A DNA stretch of 64,000 nucleotides from Phytophthora colocasiae (GCA_018806915.1 JAGKQI010000047.1:558001-622000); one strand, 5' to 3'; positions 23,217-34,262 are shown, numbered from the stretch's first letter. Translations and numbers: made by a program. Notes: generated by a model not told the origin, from the sequence alone.

Positions 23217-23738
23217 GCGTCCTCAGCGGTTCATTGTGTTCGTGATATGCGTGCAAGTGCGTGTACGTGTTTGGAGCAAAGACGCAGCCGCAAGAGCCAA
23301 GGCTGTGAATGAATCGATGGCGACGGCTTCGAAGTTGGCGAGAAGCAGGTTGGTGCCAACGACGCCGTCCCAATTTCCCTTATGTAGAGACCTAGAGCGA
23401 GAGAGCAGACTGAGAACTATGTTGTATCGGGCGTCGCGCAAGGACCCGACCGCCCATTTTCCTTTATTAACGTTTCTTGAGCAATAGCCAATGTCAATGA
23501 CACGACGCAATTAAAGTCTCCTCGTCGATCTGCTTGAGGCTCTGTAGCACACATCGTTCGTTACCCAACAAAAAGCTACTGCGATTTTCTATGTCGACCT
23601 TGATTCCATACAAACTCCCTTACTAAAATGATAAACGCTCAGGATTGGCCACTCGTTTGGTGCTTGGAGCCCCCTCAATCAGCGGCCATTGTCATAGTTA
23701 GGTGTGACGCGCCCAAGCCAAGCACTCGATTGAGCATT
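23217..23738. other. Spacer: 3' UTR of the SAPS-like gene and leader of the E2-like gene
   Basis: 522 bp with no convincing gene. A 109-codon frame at 23158-23487 overlaps the last intron and exon of the upstream gene and has arginine-rich random composition. An in-frame upward extension of the E2-like frame (from 23628) does not look like a mitochondrial targeting peptide and is probably leader. Confidence 0.45.
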
Positions 23739-25076
23739 ATGATGCGCCGCGTACTAATGAGCCGCTCGCTGCAGGCGCTTTCTAGCGCTGCAGGTGCTGA
23801 ACGCCGCGTGGCTCCGTTGATGCGTCGCGCTCTCGCTTCTCTTCCTGATGGTGTGTCACCTCTGACGATGCCGTCGCTGTCCCCTACGATGGAGACGGGA
23901 TCCCTGTCCTCGTGGCTTAAGAAGGAAGGAGAAGAGGTGAACGCAGGTGACGTTTTGTGCCAGGTGGAGACGGACAAGGCCGTCGTGGACTACGAGATGC
24001 AGGATGACGCGGTGGTGGCGAAGATTATCTGCCCCGAAGGCACTGCCGACCTGCCCATTGGTGCTCTGTTGGCCTACACAGTGGAGGATCTGGACACGTA
24101 CAAGAGTCTGCTGGAGAGCGGTGAACTGGCTAAACTGTCGACTGAGTCAGAGGCTGCTCCTACTGCTGAGCCTGTGGCTGTTGAGGCAGCTCCTACTGCT
24201 CCTGCTGCTGAGTCCACGCACAGCGGTCGTGTGCCGCTCATCAAGTTCCTGGGCAAGCGCGAACTCATCCCGGAGTTCAACCACTCGCCGCTGGAGGGGC
24301 CCGTGAAGGCTCAGACTGCGGCTCCGGCTGCTCAACCTGCGGCTGCTGCTCCTGCTGTCGCTGCTGACGCTGAATACGAGGACCTGCCGCTGTCCAACAT
24401 GCGTAAGATCATTGCCAAGCGTCTTACCGCCTCTAAGAGGGACGTGCCGCACAGCTACTCGAGCATCGACTGTGAGATCGACAACATTCTAAAGTTCCGC
24501 AAGCAACTCAAGAACAAGCACGACGTGAAGGTCGGCATGAACGACTTCATCCTGAAGGCTGTGGCTCTTGCCCTGCGTGATGTCCCTGAGGCCAACTGCT
24601 TCTTCGACGTTAAGACCCAGACTGTGCAGCCCAACCCGTCGGTGGATGTGTCAGTGGCTGTGGCTACTCCCACGGGCTTGATCACCCCCATCGTGCCCAA
24701 GGTGGACAGCCTCGGCCTCAGCGGTGTCAACAGCATATTTATGGAGCTCGTGTCTCGCGCGCGTCAGAACAAGTTGAAGCCTGAGGAGTTCCAGGGCGGT
24801 TCGTTCACCGTGTCCAACCTCGGTAGCTTCGGTATTGACCAGTTCCGAGCCGTGATCAACCCGCCGCAGGCATGCATTCTGGCTATCGGTGGTGGCCGCA
24901 AGGAGGTGCTGCCTCCTCTTGAGATCGTGGAGGGTGTGAACCCGGAGCCGCGTCTTGCTACGCTCATGAACGTGACGCTGTCGTCGGACCGTCGCGTGGT
25001 GGACAGCGTCATCGCTGGTCAGTTCCTGCAAGTGTTCAAGTCTTACATGGAGAGCCCGGAGCTTATGGTTCTGTAA
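23739..25076 (+). CDS. Mitochondrial pyruvate dehydrogenase E2-like protein, catalytic His lost (protein X-like)
   Basis: The 445 aa single-exon protein starts with an Arg/Ser-rich mitochondrial presequence (MMRRVLMSRSLQALSSAAGA). The lipoyl domain (about 38-125) has lipoyl Lys80 in QVETDKAVVDYEM. An Ala/Pro linker follows. Where E2 and E3BP normally carry the peripheral-subunit-binding domain there is instead a short motif near 164-187, RVPLIKFLGKRELIPEF. The catalytic-fold domain (210-445) starts LPLSNMRKIIAKRLTASK. The active-site motif DHRxxDG of acetyltransferases reads SSDRRVVDSV here: Arg418 replaces His and Ser replaces Gly. The protein can be lipoylated but probably cannot transfer acetyl groups, like E3-binding protein X (PDHX) of the complex. 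It could also be an E2 of another 2-oxoacid dehydrogenase, which is less likely. Codon use is strongly GC3-biased, fitting high expression. Confidence 0.8.
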   Translation: MMRRVLMSRSLQALSSAAGAERRVAPLMRRALASLPDGVSPLTMPSLSPTMETGSLSSWLKKEGEEVNAGDVLCQVETDKAVVDYEMQDDAVVAKIICPEGTADLPIGALLAYTVEDLDTYKSLLESGELAKLSTESEAAPTAEPVAVEAAPTAPAAESTHSGRVPLIKFLGKRELIPEFNHSPLEGPVKAQTAAPAAQPAAAAPAVAADAEYEDLPLSNMRKIIAKRLTASKRDVPHSYSSIDCEIDNILKFRKQLKNKHDVKVGMNDFILKAVALALRDVPEANCFFDVKTQTVQPNPSVDVSVAVATPTGLITPIVPKVDSLGLSGVNSIFMELVSRARQNKLKPEEFQGGSFTVSNLGSFGIDQFRAVINPPQACILAIGGGRKEVLPPLEIVEGVNPEPRLATLMNVTLSSDRRVVDSVIAGQFLQVFKSYMESPELMVL

Positions 25077-25498
25077 GTAGTCTCCGATGTGTTGAGCGCT
25101 AGACCCACCCGCTCGCCACCATCAATTGTAGACGGCACAGAGAGCACGACGCGAGTTCTGCTGAAGCTCTTGAAGAGAAAAGGAGTTTCTGATGGTCCAA
25201 GACAGGGAAATCGCGTGCAAGTAGTTTCCAGTCGTCCTGAACGATAACAAGGGCGTACGTACTTTGTCTCCACTGTTGTCTCCACTTTGTTTTGTGTCCG
25301 TTGTTGTGCTTGAAATAGCTAGTGCTCTCGCAACCTAGAGTCTTATGTGCTTTGATCGTGGCTTTCGGAAGCGATTGAAGTTGTATTCTTGTCTGAAAGT
25401 GTTGGACGAGTTTCAGCCAAGGCTAATTCCAGCCAAACTTTCCCAGGGCTTTGAGCTGCCATTGCTCATTCTGCACTAGAGACGAGTTTGCCGACGTC
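25077..25498. other. Spacer between the E2-like and kinase genes
   Basis: 422 bp, probably the 3' UTR of the E2-like gene and the promoter plus leader of the kinase gene. ATTGCTCATTCTGCACTAG (25461-25479) resembles an oomycete initiator (CTCATTCT) 30 bp before the kinase ATG. No RNA gene or credible protein was seen. Confidence 0.4.
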
Positions 25499-27240
25499 AT
25501 GGCGAGCATCCAGCGGAACGAGAACCCTGAAGACGTCTACGAGGTGTTGGAACGCATCGGCGAAGGGTGAGTCTTGAGTTTCATTGTGCATTTATCAAAC
25601 CGCTTACGCTATGCGTTTTCTCGTTGTTCAGGTCCTATGGCAAAGTGTACAAGGCGGTGAACAAGTCAAACGCAGAGGTCGTGGCACTCAAGGTGGTGCC
25701 TGTAGAGAGTGAAGATCGAAGTGCGTTCGATGAACTCACGCGTGAAATCCGCATCTTGGAACGCTGTGAATCGCCATTCGTGGTGCACTACCGTGGCAGC
25801 TTCTCATACGAGTCTCAACTGTGGATCGCCATGGAGTTCTGCGCCGCTGGATCCCTCGCTGATCTCCACGTGCTGCGTAGACGTCTCGTGCTGAGTGAAG
25901 CGGAAATCGCAGCTGTTTGCGCCAATGTAGCGCTGGGACTCGCCCACTTGCACTCTCGAGGACTCATTCACCGCGACATCAAAGCTGGAAATCTGCTGCT
26001 GAACGGTGACGGCGTTGCTAAGTTGGCAGACTTTGGTGTGTCGGCGCAACTCACAGCTACCGTAGGCAAGCGCCGCACAGTCATCGGTACACCATTCTGG
26101 ATGGCACCTGAAGTGATCCAAGAAGCTCAATATGACTGCAAGGCAGATCTCTGGTCGTTAGGGATCACCGCACTCGAATTGGCTGAGGGTGAACCTCCAC
26201 TCGCTCATATGCACCCGATGCGCGCCATCTTCTTGATCCCTAACCGTGCACCACCTGAGCTTCGAGAACCTACCAAATACTCTGCTGAGTTCCGCGACTT
26301 TATCGCTGTGTGTTTAAAGAAAGACCCGCAAGAGCGCTCCTCGGCAGAAAACTTGTTGTCTCACCCGTTCATCGCTCGTAACGTCGAGCGACTACGTGCA
26401 AATTCCGATCGTGCAGCTAATGGAGGACGAATGGCTGGTTTACCTGTTCTCCAGGAACTAGTGGAGCAAAGTCTAGAGCTTGTACATGAAGCCCGACAAA
26501 GAGGTGTTGATGAAGAGGCCGAGTTCCGTGGAGCAGCTACTGGTCGTCCGGATGGTTCGCTCTCTGTTGCTGATCTCAGTACGATGCTGCGCAATGGGTC
26601 ACTCCTTAGCAACGGTACTGGCGGCTTTGCGTTCGGTGGTTCGGACACTGCTGTGGGTTTTTCTTCGGTGAAACGCAACGACTTTGGCACAAACTCTTCG
26701 TTGGGGTACGCCTTTGGGGGAGGAACCACAGTCTTCTCTCCTGGTGCTTCTGCTGATGAAGAAAGCTGTGGCACAATGGTGTATCGTGGAGATGACACAA
26801 AGTCGGCTAACTCGACGATGGAGAGTTCAAGCTCCGAGACTCGCGAGCGCGAGATAACATCTAACGATCTTTATGGCACGATGGTCCCCACAGGAATTGC
26901 TCGTCCACCACCAGTACCTTTTGCGGCCGTCTCAAATTCCAGGACGAGCAGTCGTAACAGCAGTCCTGGGGGTAGCAGTCAAGGTGAGACTGCGAAGCCT
27001 GAGGCTGAGACCAACGAGCCGTCTTTCATGAAATACTTCCGACGAATTACTTCTTCCTCGTCCAAGTCGTCTACGATTCGCGCAGCTGGAGCTACAGCGG
27101 AGGCTCTGCGTACAGCGCAACAGAAACTTCGCCAGCTTGAAGAAGACTATAAACGCGATCAAGAAGAACTTACTCGGCGGTTCGAGAAGCAAAAGACCGA
27201 GTTGGAACGTGAGCTTGAGGGCTTAACGTTCAACAGTTGA
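25499..27240 (+). CDS. STE20/MST (Hippo)-type Ser/Thr protein kinase (2 exons)
   Basis: The predicted 558 aa protein has exons 25499-25566 and 25632-27240; the 65 bp GT-AG intron splits the glycine loop codon of GEGSYGKVYKAV. The kinase domain (about 15-265) is complete: VALKVV (ATP-binding Lys), HRDIKAGNLL (catalytic loop), DFGVSAQL, GTPFWMAPEVI (activation segment) and DLWSLGITALELAEG. The sequence is closest to the MST1/2-Hippo branch of germinal-centre kinases. The middle is Ser/Gly-rich and likely disordered. The end (about 510-555, LRQLEEDYKRDQEELTRRFE) is a coiled coil in the place of the SARAH domain of MST kinases, which binds RASSF/Sav partners; whether it is a true SARAH is not settled. 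It is convergent with IFT81, stop to stop 68 bp. Confidence 0.85.
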
Positions 27241-27308
27241 AGCACTGAGTTTAGTTATCAGGAACAATGAATTATGATGAAAAGAAAGAGAAGGAAAGTA
27301 TAAACTTC

Positions 27309-29511
27309 TTAAGCCTCCAGCGTCATGACGTTAGCACCTCCAACTTCATAGTGCGCGATTCCCTCAGTGCGTCCATCAAAGAGATCTTGCCCCATTCCTC
27401 CGACGCCACTGCCGTTCCTGTTCGTATTGCCATTTCCGCTGTTCTCCTGCTGAGCGAGTCGAGCTTTGCACGATAGCAGCTGCATCAAACCTTCAAACAT
27501 CTCTCGCTGCTGTTTCTTGGCTGGCGCTGACGTCTTCAGCGTCTTCTGCTGCTTCCGAAGCTCCTTCGTGAGCGATTCCTGCTGTGCCACTTTGTGTTTG
27601 TAAAGTTCTTGGAATGAACGGATGTCTCGAAGCAAGCGTGCGTTCGATGTGCCTTGCTCGAACTCAATCTCCTGGGCCACTTTGTCAGCTTTACCCTGTT
27701 GCAATTGGAGCTGGCAGTGAAGAAGATGAAATTGAGACTCTTCACGAAGCGCGTCCTCTTGGAAAGCAGCACATTCCTGCTCAAGCTTGAGTCGCTCCGC
27801 TTCCAGCCCAACTGCCGTGTGGTCATACTGCGCTTTACGCTCCAAGTAGACTTGCTCCATCTCCTGGTAGCGCTGCCGAACTGTACGCAGCTCCTTGATC
27901 TGTGGAGCCAACTGGTTTTTGCGTTCCTTGAGAGCCTGGTTGATGTCGGTGACCACACGCGAAATCTCTTCGAGAGTTTCACCTTTTAGAGCGTTTACTC
28001 GCGCATTCTGCACAGAGATATCGTCGATCTTGTCTTGTGTAGCAAGGAATCCACTGACTCCCTTCTGGCGCTCCAGGTCACGGAGGAAGCCCTCCAAGTC
28101 TGCGTCCTTGCTCTTAAGTAGCTGCTCCGTCCGATGTAGCACCACACTCTCGGCCGTGAGCTCGGCTAGTTCAGCTTTCACCTTCTTGTACTGATTCGTC
28201 TTGTTTCGCAAAGTTGTAGCGTACTGCTTGAACTCCTCGCGACTCATGAACTTGTTCCCCGAGATTGACGCCAGCTTTGCTTCCAGCTCTTCAGTGCTAC
28301 GTACAAGTCGTTGCTTATCAACTCGTAACTGCTCCAACTCGTCTTCCTTCTCAGCCAACTTACGGGCCTGGAGATTAGCGTGCTGTCGGAAAACTGCTAG
28401 CTTGTCTTCACCTTCCCCGTTTCCTTGAGCAACTTGCGCGTCTGCAATTTGAGCTTGGAACTGTTGAATAGCGCGTCTTAGCGCTTGCACCTCGTCCTCC
28501 ATGTCTGCGATGTCATGCTCCGTCTTAGGTGGCTCAGTCAGTGCCTGTTCAAGTCGCTGGAGCGTCTCCTGTTGAGTCCGAAATTCTGATGGAAACTTGG
28601 TAGCGAGAATGTCGTTGTTACGAACAACTTGCGACTGCAAACGCTCAAAAAGCTGTTCAGGTGTAGCATCTTGCGACAAGGACGCCCGAAGGTCTTGTAG
28701 TCGGGCCTCAGCTTCTTTTGAGCGTTTCTCCGCTAGTGACAGCGACAGCATCTGATCACGCTTTCGTTCGGCCAGTTTCGCTTGTTCTTCCTGTTCTTTC
28801 CGCAGCGCACTCGTAGCTGCAAGGAGCTCCTGGAATCCTGGATCCGACGTCGTCTTCTTCTTCAAGTTGGCGATCTTTTCCGTCAATTGTTGAGACTCTT
28901 CTTCCAACTGCGCAATCTCACGTCTCAACTCACCAGGACGAGACTTGGTAGCTCGTAGCTGATCCACTTCCTTGTGTACTGTCTTGAACTGGTTCTGCAG
29001 CTGCTGGTAGTGCTCGTACATGGCGTTCAGCGCTGCATAATACAAGTCATCGTTAACCACTTGTTAAATTCAATATGAAATGTAAATTCTACTTAGCAAA
29101 TAGTAACGTACAGCCATCTCCGAAATATTCTTGAGGAACATTGAGAGGCGCCAGGAAGCGGCCAAGATACGCTCGTTTCTGGTGAGCAGGTAGACTCTTG
29201 AGTGCCCAGTGCAGAAGCGTATAGATGGTTTGCCGATCGCCATGGATCAAAGCTTCTCGGAATCCATCAAGGTCTCGAGGTAGTGGGAACTTAAGCAGCT
29301 GCAGAAACTCCAAATACCGCTGAGCTCGCACCTCGTCGGCTTCAGCACGAAGATCTACACCCGAGTGGCGAGTCGGGTCGATCTCGACGAAAACCTCGTG
29401 TAGAATCTGCAGCAACTCGAAGTTGCTTTTTTCATCGAAAGCTACAAGAGTGAGGCTGAGACGGAAGGGCTCCTTGTTCAGGTGCTCAACGATGAGTTGG
29501 AGCTCGCTCAT
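27309..29511 (-). CDS. IFT81: Intraflagellar transport protein IFT81 (2 exons)
   Basis: The predicted 716 aa protein has minus-strand exons 29511-29112 and 29059-27309, with a 52 bp intron (GTACGT...AACAAG) joining FGDG to LVNDDLYYAAL in frame. Residues 1-125 form the N-terminal calponin-homology-like domain (LNKEPFRLSLTLVAFDEKS, EFLQLLKFPLP) that binds tubulin with IFT74. From about residue 135 on it is almost entirely coiled coil (for example RPGELRREIAQLEEESQQL, LEGFLRDLERQKGVSGFLAT, VNALKGETLEEISRVVTDIN), the segment pairing with IFT74 in the IFT-B core. The last 40 residues are Gly/Asn-rich and variable. Length and domain order match the family (about 680 aa). Its presence implies a flagellated stage such as zoospores. 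Confidence 0.92.
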
Positions 29512-29753
29512 ACTGGATCAAGAGGACTGTGAAAGGACACTCCACGAAAGCGAAAAAATATCAGCATTAAATGCTGATTTCGTGTAAGAAATATTTGTAC
29601 CTAGGATTTTTTTTAAAAATATGTGGAACGCTGAAACAACACCTCAATAGTAGACCCTCTAAGCAGACATCTCGGTATTTGTATGAAACTTCACCTAGCC
29701 CTATAGGGGGGGGGGGGGGGTCGTGGGAAGCAACTTCTTCGTGCCCAAACACT
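29512..29753. other. Junction between the gene region and the tRNA array, with a G15 run
   Basis: 242 bp with no gene. It holds an A/T-rich stretch (29570-29630) and a run of 15 G at 29706-29720, 33 bp before the first array sequence. The homopolymer may be natural or may mark an assembly join. Confidence 0.5.
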
Positions 29754-30130
29754 GCACTCCATCTGCTGCCATATACCGCCCTCCATAAGTTACAGCCATG
29801 CAAAGTCGGTGCCGCCATGTCGTCGCCATCGCCTCGTATTGGCTGTTTGCACGAAGCAGCTCAACGCACCCCGCTAGAGAACCCCACCACCGTGCCGAAC
29901 CCGTCACTCGGACGTTCATCAGCGCTGACCGAGTGTTGTACCCTGTCAAGACTCGAGCCATGCTCACGCAGTCCAATGTTACCCGACAAATCGAGCGCCA
30001 TCGTGACGATTGCAGGGCGTGGTAGCAACATTGGCGGGGTGCGTGACCTTCTTGTGTAGCATAGCGAGCCATGTATTGCAGTAGACGCAAGAAAGTCGTA
30101 AAAGTAGGAGCGCTAGAGAGTGCAAAAGTG

Positions 30131-30136
30131 CAAAAG
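30131..30136 (-). terminator. Pol III terminator repeat after the tRNA (representative copy)
   Basis: Reading along the tRNA strand, one base after the discriminator comes TTTT, then GCAC, then TTTT again. It is an 8 bp unit (CAAAAGTG on the + strand, about 30123-30138) present twice in most copies. Four T are enough for Pol III to stop in many eukaryotes, so each tRNA has a main and a back-up terminator. The repeat number is six before copy 36 and three before copies 42 and 53. Confidence 0.7.
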
Positions 30137-30147
30137 TGCCGCGACCC

Positions 30148-30205
<58 letters not shown>

Positions 30206-30209
30206 AGGC
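30137..30209 (-). tRNA. tRNA-Phe: tRNA-Phe(GAA), array copy 1
   Basis: The 73 nt gene with discriminator A folds as a full cloverleaf: acceptor GCCTCGA/TCGCGGC, D stem GCTC/GAGC, anticodon stem TCAGA/TCTGA with loop CTGAAGA (anticodon GAA), T arm CCTGG/CCGGG with loop TTCGATC. The A box (TAGCTCAGTTGGG) and B box (GGTTCGATCCC) are intact. It has no intron and no encoded CCA. The only defect is a U4.C69 mismatch in the acceptor stem, shared by all copies. The body is otherwise very close to canonical eukaryotic tRNA-Phe. Whether the mismatch blocks function is unknown. Confidence 0.93.
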
Positions 30210-30715
30210 GTCAAACACAACAACACACTGCCATCCACAAAAACTTGCACACACTGCATCATCGCACCACCACTTCCTAGACACAACGTACACGGACACG
30301 CCATCACGCCTATCACCCATATCCACAACGCCGCACTCCATCCGCTGCCATATACCGCCCTCCAAAAGTTACAGCCATGCAAAGTCGGTGCCGCCATGTC
30401 GTCGCCATCGCCTCGTATTGGCTGTTTGCACGAAGCAGCTCAACGCACCCCGCTAGAGAACCCCACCACCGTGCCGAACCCGTCACTCGGACGTTCATCA
30501 GCGCTGACCGAGTGTTGTACCCTGTCAAGACTCGAGCCATGCTCACGCAGTCCAATGTTACCCGACAAATCGAGCGCCATCGTGACGATTGCAGGGCGTG
30601 GTAGCAACATTGGCGGGGTGCGTGACCTTCTTGTGTAGCATAGCGAGCCATGTATTGCAGTAGACGCAAGAAAGTCGTAAAAGTAGGAGCGCTAGAGAGT
30701 GCAAAAGTGCAAAAG

Positions 30716-30726
30716 TGCCGCGACCC

Positions 30727-30784
<58 letters not shown>

Positions 30785-30788
30785 AGGC
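30716..30788 (-). tRNA. tRNA-Phe: tRNA-Phe(GAA), array copy 2
   Basis: Same sequence as copy 1. The following spacer carries the AACCTAGACGC variant shared only with copy 4. Confidence 0.93.
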
Positions 30789-31294
30789 GTCAAACACAAC
30801 AACACACTGCCATCCACAAAAACTTGCACACACTGCATCATCGCACCACCACAACCTAGACGCAACGTACACGGACACGCCATCACGCCTATCACCCATA
30901 TCCACAACGCCGCACTCCATCCGCTGCCATATACCGCCCTCCATAAGTTACAGCCATGCAAAGTCGGTGCCGCCATGTCGTCGCCATCGCCTCGTATTGG
31001 CTGTTTGCACGAAGCAGCTCAACGCACCCCGCTAGAGAACCCCACCACCGTGCCGAACCCGTCACTCGGACGTTCATCAGCGCTGACCGAGTGTTGTACC
31101 CTGTCAAGACTCGAGCCATGCTCACGCAGTCCAATGTTACCCGACAAATCGAGCGCCATCGTGACGATTGCAGGGCGTGGTAGCAACATTGGCGGGGTGC
31201 GTGACCTTCTTGTGTAGCATAGCGAGCCATGTATTGCAGTAGACGCAAGAAAGTCGTAAAAGTAGGAGCGCTAGAGAGTGCAAAAGTGCAAAAG

Positions 31295-31305
31295 TGCCGC
31301 GACCC

Positions 31306-31363
<58 letters not shown>

Positions 31364-31367
31364 AGGC
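31295..31367 (-). tRNA. tRNA-Phe: tRNA-Phe(GAA), array copy 3
   Basis: Same sequence as copy 1. The following spacer carries TTCCTAGACAC, shared only with copy 1. Confidence 0.93.
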
Positions 31368-31873
31368 GTCAAACACAACAACACACTGCCATCCACAAAA
31401 ACTTGCACACACTGCATCATCGCACCACCACTTCCTAGACACAACGTACACGGACACGCCATCACGCCTATCACCCATATCCACAACGCCGCACTCCATC
31501 CGCTGCCATATACCGCCCTCCATAAGTTACAGCCATGCAAAGTCGGTGCCGCCATGTCGTCGCCATCGCCTCGTATTGGCTGTTTGCACGAAGCAGCTCA
31601 ACGCACCCCGCTAGAGAACCCCACCACCGTGCCGAACCCGTCACTCGGACGTTCATCAGCGCTGACCGAGTGTTGTACCCTGTCAAGACTCGAGCCATGC
31701 TCACGCAGTCCAATGTTACCCGACAAATCGAGCGCCATCGTGACGATTGCAGGGCGTGGTAGCAACATTGGCGGGGTGCGTGACCTTCTTGTGTAGCATA
31801 GCGAGCCATGTATTGCAGTAGACGCAAGAAAGTCGTAAAAGTAGGAGCGCTAGAGAGTGCAAAAGTGCAAAAG

Positions 31874-31884
31874 TGCCGCGACCC

Positions 31885-31942
<58 letters not shown>

Positions 31943-31946
31943 AGGC
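31874..31946 (-). tRNA. tRNA-Phe: tRNA-Phe(GAA), array copy 4
   Basis: Same sequence as copy 1. The spacer variant matches copy 2. Confidence 0.93.
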
Positions 31947-32452
31947 GTCAAACACAACAACACACTGCCATCCACAAAAACTTGCACACACTGCATCATC
32001 GCACCACCACAACCTAGACGCAACGTACACGGACACGCCATCACGCCTATCACCCATATCCACAACGCCGCACTCCATCCGCTGCCATATACCGCCCTCC
32101 ATAAGTTACAGCCATGCAAAGTCGGTGCCGCCATGTCGTCGCCATCGCCTCGTATTGGCTGTTTGCACGAAGCAGCTCAACGCACCCCGCTAGAGAACCC
32201 CACCACCGTGCCGAACCCGTCACTCGGACGTTCATCAGCGCTGACCGAGTGTTGTACCCTGTCAAGACTCGAGCCATGCTCACGCAGTCCAATGTTACCC
32301 GACAAATCGAGCGCCATCGTGACGATTGCAGGGCGTGGTAGCAACATTGGCGGGGTGCGTGACCTTCTTGTGTAGCATAGCGAGCCATGTATTGCAGTAG
32401 ACGCAAGAAAGTCGTAAAAGTAGGAGCGCTAGAGAGTGCAAAAGTGCAAAAG

Positions 32453-32463
32453 TGCCGCGACCC

Positions 32464-32521
<58 letters not shown>

Positions 32522-32525
32522 AGGC
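32453..32525 (-). tRNA. tRNA-Phe: tRNA-Phe(GAA), array copy 5
   Basis: Same sequence as copy 1. From here on the spacer has the majority TTCCTAGACGC form. Confidence 0.93.
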
Positions 32526-33031
32526 GTCAAACACAACAACACACTGCCATCCACAAAAACTTGCACACACTGCATCATCGCACCACCACTTCCTAGACGC
32601 AACGTACACGGACACGCCATCACGCCTATCACCCATATCCACAACGCCGCACTCCATCCGCTGCCATATACCGCCCTCCATAAGTTACAGCCATGCAAAG
32701 TCGGTGCCGCCATGTCGTCGCCATCGCCTCGTATTGGCTGTTTGCACGAAGCAGCTCAACGCACCCCGCTAGAGAACCCCACCACCGTGCCGAACCCGTC
32801 ACTCGGACGTTCATCAGCGCTGACCGAGTGTTGTACCCTGTCAAGACTCGAGCCATGCTCACGCAGTCCAATGTTACCCGACAAATCGAGCGCCATCGTG
32901 ACGATTGCAGGGCGTGGTAGCAACATTGGCGGGGTGCGTGACCTTCTTGTGTAGCATAGCGAGCCATGTATTGCAGTAGACGCAAGAAAGTCGTAAAAGT
33001 AGGAGCGCTAGAGAGTGCAAAAGTGCAAAAG

Positions 33032-33042
33032 TGCCGCGACCC

Positions 33043-33100
<58 letters not shown>

Positions 33101-33104
33101 AGGC
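33032..33104 (-). tRNA. tRNA-Phe: tRNA-Phe(GAA), array copy 6
   Basis: Same sequence as copy 1; majority spacer. Confidence 0.93.
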
Positions 33105-33610
33105 GTCAAACACAACAACACACTGCCATCCACAAAAACTTGCACACACTGCATCATCGCACCACCACTTCCTAGACGCAACGTACACGGACACGCCATC
33201 ACGCCTATCACCCATATCCACAACGCCGCACTCCATCCGCTGCCATATACCGCCCTCCATAAGTTACAGCCATGCAAAGTCGGTGCCGCCATGTCGTCGC
33301 CATCGCCTCGTATTGGCTGTTTGCACGAAGCAGCTCAACGCACCCCGCTAGAGAACCCCACCACCGTGCCGAACCCGTCACTCGGACGTTCATCAGCGCT
33401 GACCGAGTGTTGTACCCTGTCAAGACTCGAGCCATGCTCACGCAGTCCAATGTTACCCGACAAATCGAGCGCCATCGTGACGATTGCAGGGCGTGGTAGC
33501 AACATTGGCGGGGTGCGTGACCTTCTTGTGTAGCATAGCGAGCCATGTATTGCAGTAGACGCAAGAAAGTCGTAAAAGTAGGAGCGCTAGAGAGTGCAAA
33601 AGTGCAAAAG

Positions 33611-33621
33611 TGCCGCGACCC

Positions 33622-33679
<58 letters not shown>

Positions 33680-33683
33680 AGGC
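33611..33683 (-). tRNA. tRNA-Phe: tRNA-Phe(GAA), array copy 7
   Basis: Same sequence as copy 1; majority spacer. Confidence 0.93.
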
Positions 33684-34189
33684 GTCAAACACAACAACAC
33701 ACTGCCATCCACAAAAACTTGCACACACTGCATCATCGCACCACCACTTCCTAGACGCAACGTACACGGACACGCCATCACGCCTATCACCCATATCCAC
33801 AACGCCGCACTCCATCCGCTGCCATATACCGCCCTCCATAAGTTACAGCCATGCAAAGTCGGTGCCGCCATGTCGTCGCCATCGCCTCGTATTGGCTGTT
33901 TGCACGAAGCAGCTCAACGCACCCCGCTAGAGAACCCCACCACCGTGCCGAACCCGTCACTCGGACGTTCATCAGCGCTGACCGAGTGTTGTACCCTGTC
34001 AAGACTCGAGCCATGCTCACGCAGTCCAATGTTACCCGACAAATCGAGCGCCATCGTGACGATTGCAGGGCGTGGTAGCAACATTGGCGGGGTGCGTGAC
34101 CTTCTTGTGTAGCATAGCGAGCCATGTATTGCAGTAGACGCAAGAAAGTCGTAAAAGTAGGAGCGCTAGAGAGTGCAAAAGTGCAAAAG

Positions 34190-34200
34190 TGCCGCGACCC

Positions 34201-34258
<58 letters not shown>

Positions 34259-34262
34259 AGGC
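34190..34262 (-). tRNA. tRNA-Phe: tRNA-Phe(GAA), array copy 8
   Basis: Same sequence as copy 1. The spacer has CAAAACC (also after copy 52) and CCAAAAG (also after copies 1 and 11). Confidence 0.93.

Noticed and set aside
23158..23487. 109-codon frame after the SAPS-like gene
   Set aside because: It spans the last intron and exon of that gene and the 3' UTR; Arg-rich with no family resemblance.
29706..29720. G15 run as a telomeric repeat
   Set aside because: It is a pure homopolymer with no TTTAGGG-like units around it.
30210..30715. Second RNA gene (5S rRNA, snRNA or another tRNA) in the spacer
   Set aside because: GGCTCGAGTCT on the minus strand weakly recalls a B box, but there is no A box, no cloverleaf and no 5S or U6 sequence.
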